From assembly GCF_003576645.1 (NCBI RefSeq), contig NC_044919.1, positions 31,169,468 through 31,233,467 of the forward strand: a stretch of DNA of 64,000 nt, read 5' to 3'. The position numbers and the translations under genes are program-made. The DNA is from Ipomoea triloba (lineage: Eukaryota > Streptophyta > Magnoliopsida > Solanales > Convolvulaceae). The notes beneath the pieces were generated by a model. The model did no database searches, was not told the origin of the DNA, and saw only the letters and a program-made list of their open reading frames with translations. Shown piece by piece: positions 24,459-34,966 of this stretch; the stretch's first letter is position 1, and each line of letters begins with the position of its first letter.

Positions 24459-25145
24459 TCAGTGCAGAAAAGCATAAATGACAGTTGAAATATAAACAAG
24501 AAGAGCAGAGGTAACCAGAATCACCAAAACCGCCACAGTATGAACAGCCGATTTGCTCCCACAAGACAGCATCCCCAGCCGGATCTCAATCACATTCACC
24601 ATCGAAAGCATCAAGAACAGGCACCCCATCACCGACCCAACCGCCGACCCCACCATCCCAAGCCTCAGAACCTTCGCGTTCACATGCGCCCTAAACGCCT
24701 CATCCGCATCCTTGCTGTTCAGCAAATTAATCGCCAATTTCAGCCCCTGAGCCACCAGGGAAGAGAACAGGAAAAAGCTGAAAGACACAACCTCGAAAAC
24801 TAGGAGTTTCTTCACCACATCGATCCCCGCGTCGCAATTGGACCGCTCTTCCAGGCTTTTCTGCCCCGGAGTCGCTAGGGATAGCCCCACGAACACCGCG
24901 ACGGTGAAGAGGGAGTTCACGTTCACTAGCCCGTCCAGCGCCGTCACGTGGACGCTCGTGGTGGACGACGACGACGGCGTCGAGGCGCCGCCGCCTCTTC
25001 CGGGTTGCGGGGAGGAGTAATACGGGTATGACTCAGATCTGTCAAAGTTTCACACATTTTTGTTAACAATCCCAGCAAAAATCAACGACGGTATGGAAAA
25101 GATGAATCAAAATGCATAAAAGGGAAGTAATTATTACTCATCCAT
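24459..25145 (-). CDS. MEE60-like four-helix membrane protein, tandem copy 3 with 8-nt first coding exon
   Basis: Exon 1 carries only 8 coding bases (25145-25138, ATGGATGA before a GTAATA donor). It joins 25038-24459 to give a 195-residue protein starting MDESESYPYYSSPQPGRGG. Joining the two keeps the phase used in copies 1 and 2, which supports this start over the internal Met before TALDG. The N-terminal 40 residues are Gly-, Ser- and Pro-rich and presumably cytosolic. Then come VHVTALDGLVNVNSLFTVAV and about four hydrophobic helices, ending VYISTVIYAFLH. This copy is the closest of the three to the MEE60 consensus as I know it, and is probably the parental type, with copies 1 and 2 derived. 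The function is unknown. Confidence 0.8.
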
Positions 25146-26926
25146 GGCGTCTGAACTGATTATTGAGATACTGATTGTTGTTTGAGCTAAAAGCTAATAC
25201 TCGATCGGAGATTCTGATTGCTTCAAGGGTTTTGATGTATTGGATTGATGCGAAAGGAAAAAAGGTGAGCTAATGAAATTAAAAAAGGGGGAAACTTTTT
25301 GCTTTACACATTTGATTTCTGTGTTTTGGAAGTAGGTGAGAGAATGGAATCGGATTTCATGGAGCGAGAAGAACACGGAAGGGCTCAATTAGTTAGAAAA
25401 TCCCTGTCTTTATGTTCCAGACTTAGCATCAACTACATTAACTAAAATTTACTACTTTCTTCTCACATCTTATCTCTCATTACTATTATAGGTCAAATAA
25501 ACTTTCTTAATTGTACTCAAAAAAAAAAAACTTTCTTAATTATTTATTTTCTTTAATATTTTTAAATTTAATTTTGTATATTTAATAGTACTTTTAATGT
25601 AATTTTTAAATATATAAATTGCATATACTAATAATAAATTTAACATTACAAATAATAAAATTAAAAATAATTTCAATCAAGTCTCGTTAACCAAATTAGA
25701 CACATAAAATGAGACAAGAAAAAATTTGTCCAAAAAAGTGTGATTTAGTTAGGTGGAATATGATTTTTTTGTATGAAAGATCAAGTTCACATCATTAGAT
25801 AATAACCATGATTTTTTTTTCATCTAAAAGAATTGAGTATTTTTATATATGAAAAAGATTTACTCAATACACACAATCGAATAATAGTTATGAGTTTCTT
25901 TAATTATCAAAAAAATAAATTGAATAGTTTTATACTTGAAAAGAATAATCAAGTGGATAGAATAAACTTAAAATTACAAATCAATTTTTTATGTGTAATT
26001 TGTGAACTATTGCATTATGAATAATGTGAACAAATGAATAGTGTGAACAATAATAGAGACAAATGAAGGATTTAATACGTATACGCTCAAACCAACTCAT
26101 AATTTGATTACATAAATCACATTTAATAATCATATAATAAGTCTTGAATTTAAGCTTTTTTCTCTAAAAAAAAAAAAATATGTCAACTTTTTGGATCACG
26201 GATTTTTTCTTTTTAAATTTAATTTTTGCTCTTTTTTTTTTTTTTTTTGGATGGTTAAAGTCACAGAGTCTTTGTTTTTATCTTTTTCGATTTTGGTTAA
26301 AGTAGCGGAGTCGTTTTCCTTTTGTCAATTGGTATAGGCCATATACGTGTTAATTCGTTAAATATTAATCGGAATTCTTAAAAATTCTTTTGACTTTTTT
26401 TTTAAAAATAAAAAATAAAAAATCTTGACTATTAATCAGACCAAAACATATTAACAGAAATATTTATACGAACTGTGCGCACCCTTATTTACAAGGGATT
26501 CATCATTCATTATGTGTGTTGATTAAGAATGTCAACAGAATGACACAAATAACTAACCAAAATTATGGGTTTGATCAGTTAACTACATTTTCACCGAATT
26601 ATACACACATTTATTTACAAGGGATTCATTTGGTATGCTGATTAAGAATGTCAACAGGATGGGACAAAATAACCAAAATTTAGGGTTCAATCGGTTAGCA
26701 ACAATTTCACCGAATTATGCACACCCCTATTTACAAGGGATTAATTTTGCGTGTTAATTGGGGATGTCAACCGGATGGCATGAAGTCCCGTCCCTGTTTC
26801 TGGTTGAGCTTGAGTGAAACTGCCATCATTAGTGTTAGTATTGATGTGTTTAAACAAGAATGCGATAAAAATGATGTTACAATACAACCATATACATGCT
26901 TGAAAATGCGTATAGGCAGAAGTTAA
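25146..26926. other. Spacer between MEE60-like copy 3 and ATG10
   Basis: The first 250 bases are the leader and promoter of copy 3. The rest is very AT-rich with poly-A and poly-T runs, plus the tandem repeat listed at 26463-26790. The 26717-26926 open frame lies inside that repeat and the ATG10 3' end and is not a gene. Confidence 0.55.
26463..26790. repeat. Three degenerate tandem copies of a ~120-bp unit
   Basis: The phrase TATTTACAAGGGATT recurs at about 26486, 26609 and 26728, each followed by GATTAAGAATGTCAACAGGATGG-like sequence. The spacing is about 124 and 118 bp. Copies differ by scattered substitutions. The third copy drifts into GGGGATGTCAACCGGATGG. It sits just downstream of the ATG10 stop codon. 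Confidence 0.75.
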
Positions 26927-29160
26927 CTATGGCTGACAAGAGTTGCTAAACATTTCAAAGGGAAGTTTGAGACCAAAAACCTGTGCAACAACTGAGAACC
27001 ACGACACTAGATATCTGTCGACAGCCACTCTGCCCAGCGCCACTGCAGAGGCGTCGCTAGTAAATAGAAGCTTCATCCACTCACTAGTCCCGCATGGATG
27101 TAAGGTGAACCATGGTCGATTCAAGTATGGGTGCTCCTGCATTGATTTCAAGAATTTATCGTGTACCAGTTTATGATCTGACAAATGGGGGGAAGGAAGG
27201 GGAAGTATCGTACAAGATGAAGCTAAATAAAGAGATTGAAATGCAAATTGTAATTGATGAACACCCTATCATGCTGAATGCTGATCTTCTAAATGGCTCG
27301 TTAAAACTACAGGGATGAAAAAAACTAGAGATAACAATGTTGAAATGAGTAATAACCTCCTGAGTTATAAAGGTCCATTTGGATACGTTTAGCTCTCGTA
27401 GTGTGCTTGCAGGGATGTCATTTTCCACATCACCCAATGCCAAAGGTTGTCCATCTACGGATAAAAGAAAGATCGGTGCATTATTTCTATCCCAGGATAA
27501 ATCAAACACCAGACTTGATACTGTTCATTGCAAGTAAACTTAGGGTGTGTTTGGAAAGTATGAAAATGACTTCTGGAAAATGAGTCATTTTCCGGAAAAC
27601 AGTTTCATTTCCGGTGTTTGGTTGCATTTTGGAAAACTGTCTTTGTGTGTTTGGTTCATTTTCTGGAAAATGAATTAAATTGTATAATTTTACATTTTAA
27701 ATTTTTTTTTTAAAATATAAAATAATAATAATAATAATATATAAAATAATAATATTTCTTTTAAAAAGTAACATATGTGGCCATTTTGGCCAAAATAATT
27801 GTTGAAGTCAAGTCAAGTCCGGAAAATGACTTCCGGATTTCCGGAAGTCATTTTCCGGAAAAATGGCCTCATTTTCCTTGGTCAACGGAAATTGTTTTCC
27901 GTTGACTGCATTTTCCAGACACTGCCAAACACCAAAAGCCCGGAAAATGATTTCCAGAAATCATTTTCCGGGCTACCAAACACACCCTTAATGTGTGTTT
28001 TAGAATATAACAACTTTGCCTGGACTTCAAATGATGATGAGCTTATAGCCTCATAGTCATAATATGTTGTTACAACACTGCTTCAAACCTGATCACTACT
28101 TTGAGTTGATAATATGACATTAACAGAGACAATGTTAAGCACTCAAAGGGTTTTAGAGGGGAAGAACGTAATCCATACAACCAAATGACCTACTGTTTTG
28201 AGCACCAAATATGTAGAATGAAACATACCACTCCAATATGCACGGAAGTATAGCACAGGAACCCTATAAGATAAGCTGTACACAACATGGAAGTCATAGT
28301 GGCACCTTTCATGCTTGTGCTGTTGAACCTTCAAAAGAGAAACATCAGGCTCAGATGAGGATCGATTAAATCTTTGGAGGATGTTATAATTTAAGATTGG
28401 TTCAAGATCACTCAACTAGGCTATAATACACATGAGCCAAACCACACTAAAAGACCGAATCCAATTAATTAGCTAGTCTAACCCATGACCTTATACACCC
28501 ACCATATGTTTCTCTCTTATTTTTCAAGGCGAGACTCTTACAGAGGAAAATAAAAATGAAAGTTGTTAAATGAAAGATAATGGATAACATAAAGTGTAAA
28601 GGAAAATTTCCAAAACACCAGTACAAACAGAATCTACATACCAATACAGCACTATCAATTAACTCCTCTTCCGCCAAGCAAACCATCTCTTCTACTCCAC
28701 CATCACCACATTCATGATTATCTTCCTATAGAGAGAGAAAAAATTTAACGACATTACTAAAGTATCTCTGTGCGAAGTCTTGCTCTCCAGAAGGTGGCTA
28801 AACTGCTAAATATTAAATTAAAGTATGAAGCACATACCATTGTAGACCTGGGAAGAATTGCACCATCCATGCATAGATATCCTTCTACCTGATAAAATAA
28901 CGGGAAATAATTAGGAAAATTCATTACATAAATATATCAAAAGTTCCAGCAAGGCAGAAGCAAGCAAAATATGTATAGTGACTAACACTGGTGGCAGGAA
29001 CCCCATGAGGCTTTGGACATTTCACCCATGACCATTGAGGAAGACCAGAGCTAAACTTCTTCCACTGCTCAGCAAATGCACAAGCGGTGGCATAGAACTC
29101 TCCAAATGAAATGGTACCATCCCATGACTTGATATCAATTATACTCTTTTCTGAAGACAT
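26927..29160 (-). CDS. ATG10: Ubiquitin-like-conjugating enzyme ATG10
   Basis: Six coding exons on the minus strand, 29160-28987, 28888-28838, 28725-28642, 28328-28229, 27454-27357 and 27136-26927, give 238 residues. ATG10 is the E2-like enzyme that receives ATG12 from ATG7 and conjugates it to ATG5 in the cytosol during autophagosome formation. Diagnostic blocks are CHYDFHVVYSLSYRVPVLYF, DGQPLALGDVENDIPAS, SKWTFITQEEHPYLNRPW and the catalytic HPCGTSEWMKLLF, with the thioester Cys at about residue 184. The block SWFSVVAQVFGLKLP follows near the C terminus. Length matches the plant family (about 225 residues in Arabidopsis). Intron 4 carries a Tourist-like MITE at 27543-27987. The exon-4 acceptor was set at 28328, but a weaker AG 9 bases further in would remove three residues. 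Confidence 0.9.
27543..27987. mobile_element. Tourist-like (PIF/Harbinger) MITE inside ATG10 intron 4
   Basis: The element is 445 bp. It begins GGGTGTGTTTGGAAAGT and ends with the inverse CTACCAAACACACCC, flanked by TTA on both sides (27540-27542, 27988-27990). The 3-bp TTA duplication and these termini are typical of Tourist MITEs. Long internal stretches also pair (GGAAAATGACTTCCGG and relatives), so the whole element can fold into a hairpin. Confidence 0.87.
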
Positions 29161-30953
29161 TACAGTCTAAATAGAACCTGACAGACAAGTCAGCACACTA
29201 TCTGAATGTAATCAATGTTCAATGATAATAAGATTACGGAGTAATACTAATAACTAATTGTGACTATCAGCTCAAATATTCTGATAGACTTAAACTGTTC
29301 TTTCCTAGAGAAGAGGAACGCCAGAATAATTTTAACCTCGAATGCATGCATACATAAAACATGAAAATGAACAAAAAAAAAAGCTCTTCTATGAAGCAAT
29401 TCATCGAACACCTAAGAGAAGCATAAACACACTGCGAATTGAAGTAGACATACATAAGCGTAGTGCATATAAAATTAAAAAGCACCGGATGGAATCAGTC
29501 CGATGGGTACCTCTCTAATTCTCTGGTGGAGCAGAGGGAAAGACAATCAATTCCGGAATCTTACGAGTTTTGAGTCAGATGATCGTTCGGAGAAGAACCC
29601 TGTTGTCTTGCTGAACGAAGAATACCTTGTTATGCGGTGAGTGGTAGGTACAATTAACAGCACGACGTCGTACGAGGCCGCTGCTGGAGTGCTGGGCATT
29701 TAGCAGGTTAATTGGGCCCGCAGTAATTTGTTTTATCTATTGGCTTGGGCTGATCATATTAATTAGCTATGTCTAAATGCCTAATTCGTTTCTTAATTAT
29801 TGACTTGATTAAGCTAGTTAATTATTCCCCAATTACGTGATGGTTTGCCGATTGAAATTGCATGTGATGTTGGTGTAAAATAGAATTGCTTTGGTTGATT
29901 CTGAAGTGCATGTGGCGTGGATGAAGAAGCTTATTCAGATTTACAGATTTGATTATGTTAAATATTTAAAGTTAATTTTAACTATGTGATCATGAACTTC
30001 AACTAATGGTAGCCGTTTTGGAGGCAAATTATATCGTGGACCATGGTTCACAATGCATTGTGGACCATGATCATAACTGATACTGCAGTTGTGTTGAACG
30101 GATACTGCAGTTGTGTTGAAAGGAAACTGCAGTTGCATGGAACAGAGACCGTTCATCCGTTCCACACAACTGCAGTATCCGTTCAACACAGCTGCAGTAT
30201 CTTTTTAACACAACTGCAGTATCCGTTCAACATAACTGCAGTTCCAGATGAATGACACGGCCTCTGTTCCGCACAACTGCAGTTCCTTTTCAACACAACT
30301 GCAATATCCTTTCAACACAACTACAATATCCTTTCAACACAACTGCAATATCAACCATGACCCATGGTCCACAGTATAAGTACTGCGTTTTGGATAAGTT
30401 CGATATAATATGTCTGAACTTGCAATGACAACTTCTATAAGAGTGATCAGAATGAGAATCAAATACGTAGTACTTGATAATAATATGACTTTTGATAAAA
30501 ATATATTGCACGTTTACTTAGTAAGGTAAAGTTGAAATGATTATCAATATTAATGTTTGATTATATTATATATGACCTATAATGTGAATAAAGGTTTTAG
30601 AAATACAAAAACAAAAAATCAAAACAATTGATCATAATATAATGACATTCAAAACACCAATATGAAAAAAAAAATCAAAACAAAAATCTAAAAGCACTAA
30701 TACAAATTTAAGAATCATATTACCAATAAGATGGAATGATACATTTTTAGATTAAGGAATGAATTTTTAATTGAGGTAATCAAATCCATAGTTGTGTTTT
30801 AAAAAGTTGTCGACCAAACACTAACTATGATTTTGATTCACATTCCTAATATGTAAACACATGAACCAAACACACCCTAACAGTTGAATGAGAAGGTGTT
30901 CCATACAAAAGACACATCATCAAAAAAACAAATAAAACTAGAGAAAAGATTAA
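29161..30953. other. ATG10 promoter side and repeat-bearing spacer
   Basis: 29161-29650 is the likely ATG10 leader and promoter. Beyond it lies AT-rich sequence, the 30.0-30.4 kb minisatellite-like element listed separately, and an AT-rich run up to the large Tourist-like element at 30954. No gene is supported; the open frames at 29953-30511 come from the repeat array. Confidence 0.55.
30034..30372. repeat. Terminal-inverted element built of ~21-bp CTGCAG repeats in two orientations
   Basis: The ends are GTGGACCATGGTTCAC and the near-inverse GACCCATGGTCCAC. Between them a unit like AACACAACTGCAGTATCCTT occurs about eight times on the plus strand (30160-30350). About three times it occurs in inverse form (30080-30145, CTGCAGTTGTGTTGAACGGA). 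The change of orientation is near 30150. It looks like a non-autonomous DNA element with subterminal repeats, but the superfamily is unclear because I could not define a target duplication. Confidence 0.7.
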
Positions 30954-32301
30954 GGGGGGTGTATTCAATCATGACTTTTGTAGATTTTTAAAAACTTTTC
31001 AAATGGTAGATTTTAATAAACTTTTATTGACTTTCATAGAGTCGTTCAAAACTTTTTAAAACTTTGTAAGGCTTTGTAAAAGTCTGTATAAAAAACTTGC
31101 ATAAACTTTTATCAACTTTTTTATTTTAAAAAGTCTACAAAAGTCATTAAAATTCTAAATTGAATACATGCTTACAAACTTTCATAAGCAATTCATAACA
31201 ATATTAAACACTAAAATTTATAGTTATAGAATTGTTCAAATAAAATATTTAAAAATATAATTATTTTTTCTTGAGAAATTAATATTTAAAAAAATATAAT
31301 TACTAGTTGCATAAAATAAAATAAAAAATTAATAATATATATAAAAATTATATTTAATATACTGCTAGGTATCAAACAAAGAGCTATTATTTGCAATAAC
31401 AATATGGGACTGCTAACAACAACAAGGTGCTTCTCTTTGTAGCCTCAAATTGCTATTGCGAACAATAGTTCACTATTCGTAATAGCATATTGTTAAAAAG
31501 AAAAAAAGAAAAAATATATTACGAATAAACATGAATATTATGAAACATATAGTAAAAGTTGACGGTGATAGATAAAAAATTTACTCTGTTCATGTATTTA
31601 GGAGAAAAAGTTTAGAAGTTAGGGATACTGTTCATGTATTTAGGAGAAAAAGTTTAGAAGTTAGGGATAAAAATTTCATAGAAAAAAAAATCAAAATATA
31701 CAAGCAACAATGAAATAAAAATAATATTATTTTGAATATATACAAGCAACAATGAAATAAAAATAATATTATTTTGAATCTTTAGAGGAAGATTGTAAAG
31801 TTTAGGAGAGAGAAAAATTGATAGAGTTTAGGTATGTAGAAAATATAGGATAATGAAGAAAAAATAATTTATTTAATTTAGGTATAAGGTTTATAAAGTT
31901 TAAAATTTTAAATAAGGAGAAAAAATAGAGTTTAAATATAGAGAGAGAGAGAGAGAGAGAAACCTTCAGTGTTGGCAGAAAGAAAATTTTGAAATCTTAA
32001 GGTTGGGGGTTGGATTCAATTATTTATATTTGAGAAAAAAAAGTATATAAAAGTCTACAGAAGTTCTAAAATTAAAAAATCCTTACAAATTCATAACTTT
32101 TTGAATACCACATGACTTTTAAAGATTCTTTAAAAGTTCTAATTGAATACCACATGACTTTTAAAAACTCTTTTAAAAATCTTGATCGAATACCGCATGA
32201 CTTTTAAATACTTTCTAAAAGTTTGAATTGAATACCTCCAAACTTTTAAAGTTTATAAAAGTCTTTAAAATTCTATGAAAGTTATGATGGAATACACCCC
32301 C
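30954..32301. mobile_element. Large Tourist-like non-autonomous element, ~1.35 kb
   Basis: The termini are inverse: the left end is GGGGGGTGTATTCAATCATG and the right end is ATGATGGAATACACCCCC. TAA lies on both sides (30951-30953, 32302-32304), as expected for PIF/Harbinger-type insertion. Subterminal regions are made of variants of AATACCACATGACTTTTAAA. The interior has a GA microsatellite (about 31940-31962) and two short tandem duplications (31587-31673 and 31687-31780). No transposase is visible. The right end lies 35 bp from the stop codon in the distal copy of the last oligopeptidase exon, so it may contribute to that gene's 3' UTR. Confidence 0.75.
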
Positions 32302-33346
32302 TAAGATAGTATCCCCGAATGGCGAATGTAACTTTATCAGTTGGTCTTGGAGCCTGGTGAGGGAATCATGCTTAAAGCCTTCAAAATGAAAGCATACGTG
32401 AAGGCAACTTCCTTGAGCTTTTCAAACCTGCACCAAGCCAAAAAAATTGGCAATTAGAATGAGTGCCATAACGATGACTTTTTGTCACCAAATTGAATGA
32501 TGTATTTCGTATTAACTACAAGATTAAGCTAAGCTTATAATGAGATTACACATTTATCATTTTTATATATTATATATGCTCAACACGGATTCAAAATACT
32601 TTTAATGGTCTGCAGAAGGGAGTAGGAGAGCAGCACAAGCTTTCAAGGGAGTTAAAATAACATACCTTCCTGATTTTGAAAAGTGCCCAGCACTGCATTC
32701 ACATTTGAACAATAGCATATTGTCATCAGTCTTCATATCCCTCAACTTGGCTACAAATTTTGCTGGTTCCGAGTAGAGAACACGTGGATCTGTCATGATA
32801 TACCAAAGCTCATATTAAATATTTAAATCCAGAAGGTAAAAGTGTTTTGAACAGACCCCAATATAACATCAAATTTTCAATTCAGTGATTTCTACCAACA
32901 TGCATCCACCTATCAAATAAGAACCATTTGGGCAACAATTATATCTTTGGCAATTCTAATTCTACCACCCAAATTGAAGTTTGCAATTAACACAAGAACT
33001 ACAAGCTGATATGGTAATTGAGTGCCAAGATCCTTGGTTATGACAAAACATAAGATATAAAAAAAAAATTAAAAAAAAAAATTATCTAACTATTAGATTA
33101 TTGAGCATCAATGTCATGAAAAGGCGAAAAGCTGATTTTATTCTCAAAATGATATTGGATAATCAGCCAGAGTAAATAAAGTAGAACCTCAGAAAGATGT
33201 GTGTAGGTAGATTGTAAATAAAGTAATCCACTTACCATATAAACCAGTTGTAAGAAGAATAGCTGGGTAACATTGTGGCTTGACCTGTGAAACAAAAATA
33301 AAAGAGACACGAGATGAATGATAATCAGAGTACAGTGTAATCACAT
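31738..33346. repeat. First copy of a 1609-bp exact direct duplication (contig overlap)
   Basis: These bases match 33358-34966 at a constant offset of 1620 wherever I compared them, including non-coding sequence and homopolymers. The copy ends directly at the single N at 33347. It contains the right part of the Tourist-like element and copies of oligopeptidase exons 9-11. See the finding on assembly. Confidence 0.93.
32337..33284 (-). other. Redundant copy of oligopeptidase exons 9-11
   Basis: The exon positions are 33284-33236, 32789-32666 and 32337-32427 (read on the minus strand). They are identical to 34904-34856, 34409-34286 and 34047-33957. They encode the DPRVLYSEP and SAGHFSKSGR segments holding the catalytic Asp and His, then the C terminus. 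They are separated from the rest of the gene only by the duplicated segment and the N, so I treat them as an assembly duplicate rather than a second gene or alternative 3' end. Confidence 0.85.
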
Positions 33347-33347
33347 N
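33347..33347. other. Assembly gap placeholder (single N)
   Basis: A lone N separates two exact copies of the same 1.6 kb. The sequence just after it restarts in the tandem block at about 31684, but with one ~53-bp tandem unit where the first copy has two. Confidence 0.95.
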
Positions 33348-33357
33348 AAAAATCAAA

Positions 33358-34966
33358 ATATACAAGCAACAATGAAATAAAAATAATATTATTTTGAATC
33401 TTTAGAGGAAGATTGTAAAGTTTAGGAGAGAGAAAAATTGATAGAGTTTAGGTATGTAGAAAATATAGGATAATGAAGAAAAAATAATTTATTTAATTTA
33501 GGTATAAGGTTTATAAAGTTTAAAATTTTAAATAAGGAGAAAAAATAGAGTTTAAATATAGAGAGAGAGAGAGAGAGAGAAACCTTCAGTGTTGGCAGAA
33601 AGAAAATTTTGAAATCTTAAGGTTGGGGGTTGGATTCAATTATTTATATTTGAGAAAAAAAAGTATATAAAAGTCTACAGAAGTTCTAAAATTAAAAAAT
33701 CCTTACAAATTCATAACTTTTTGAATACCACATGACTTTTAAAGATTCTTTAAAAGTTCTAATTGAATACCACATGACTTTTAAAAACTCTTTTAAAAAT
33801 CTTGATCGAATACCGCATGACTTTTAAATACTTTCTAAAAGTTTGAATTGAATACCTCCAAACTTTTAAAGTTTATAAAAGTCTTTAAAATTCTATGAAA
33901 GTTATGATGGAATACACCCCCTAAGATAGTATCCCCGAATGGCGAATGTAACTTTATCAGTTGGTCTTGGAGCCTGGTGAGGGAATCATGCTTAAAGCCT
34001 TCAAAATGAAAGCATACGTGAAGGCAACTTCCTTGAGCTTTTCAAACCTGCACCAAGCCAAAAAAATTGGCAATTAGAATGAGTGCCATAACGATGACTT
34101 TTTGTCACCAAATTGAATGATGTATTTCGTATTAACTACAAGATTAAGCTAAGCTTATAATGAGATTACACATTTATCATTTTTATATATTATATATGCT
34201 CAACACGGATTCAAAATACTTTTAATGGTCTGCAGAAGGGAGTAGGAGAGCAGCACAAGCTTTCAAGGGAGTTAAAATAACATACCTTCCTGATTTTGAA
34301 AAGTGCCCAGCACTGCATTCACATTTGAACAATAGCATATTGTCATCAGTCTTCATATCCCTCAACTTGGCTACAAATTTTGCTGGTTCCGAGTAGAGAA
34401 CACGTGGATCTGTCATGATATACCAAAGCTCATATTAAATATTTAAATCCAGAAGGTAAAAGTGTTTTGAACAGACCCCAATATAACATCAAATTTTCAA
34501 TTCAGTGATTTCTACCAACATGCATCCACCTATCAAATAAGAACCATTTGGGCAACAATTATATCTTTGGCAATTCTAATTCTACCACCCAAATTGAAGT
34601 TTGCAATTAACACAAGAACTACAAGCTGATATGGTAATTGAGTGCCAAGATCCTTGGTTATGACAAAACATAAGATATAAAAAAAAAATTAAAAAAAAAA
34701 ATTATCTAACTATTAGATTATTGAGCATCAATGTCATGAAAAGGCGAAAAGCTGATTTTATTCTCAAAATGATATTGGATAATCAGCCAGAGTAAATAAA
34801 GTAGAACCTCAGAAAGATGTGTGTAGGTAGATTGTAAATAAAGTAATCCACTTACCATATAAACCAGTTGTAAGAAGAATAGCTGGGTAACATTGTGGCT
34901 TGACCTGTGAAACAAAAATAAAAGAGACACGAGATGAATGATAATCAGAGTACAGTGTAATCACAT
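33358..34966. repeat. Second copy of the 1609-bp exact duplication
   Basis: Identical to 31738-33346. This copy is continuous with exon 8 of the oligopeptidase gene and is the one used for the gene model. Confidence 0.93.

Noticed and set aside
29953..30511. Open frames in the CTGCAG repeat array
   Set aside because: They arise from repeat units whose length is a multiple of three and match no protein.
31738..34966. Two tandem genes or a recent segmental duplication at the oligopeptidase 3' end
   Set aside because: Only exons 9-11 are repeated, the copies look identical in non-coding DNA, and a single N separates them.
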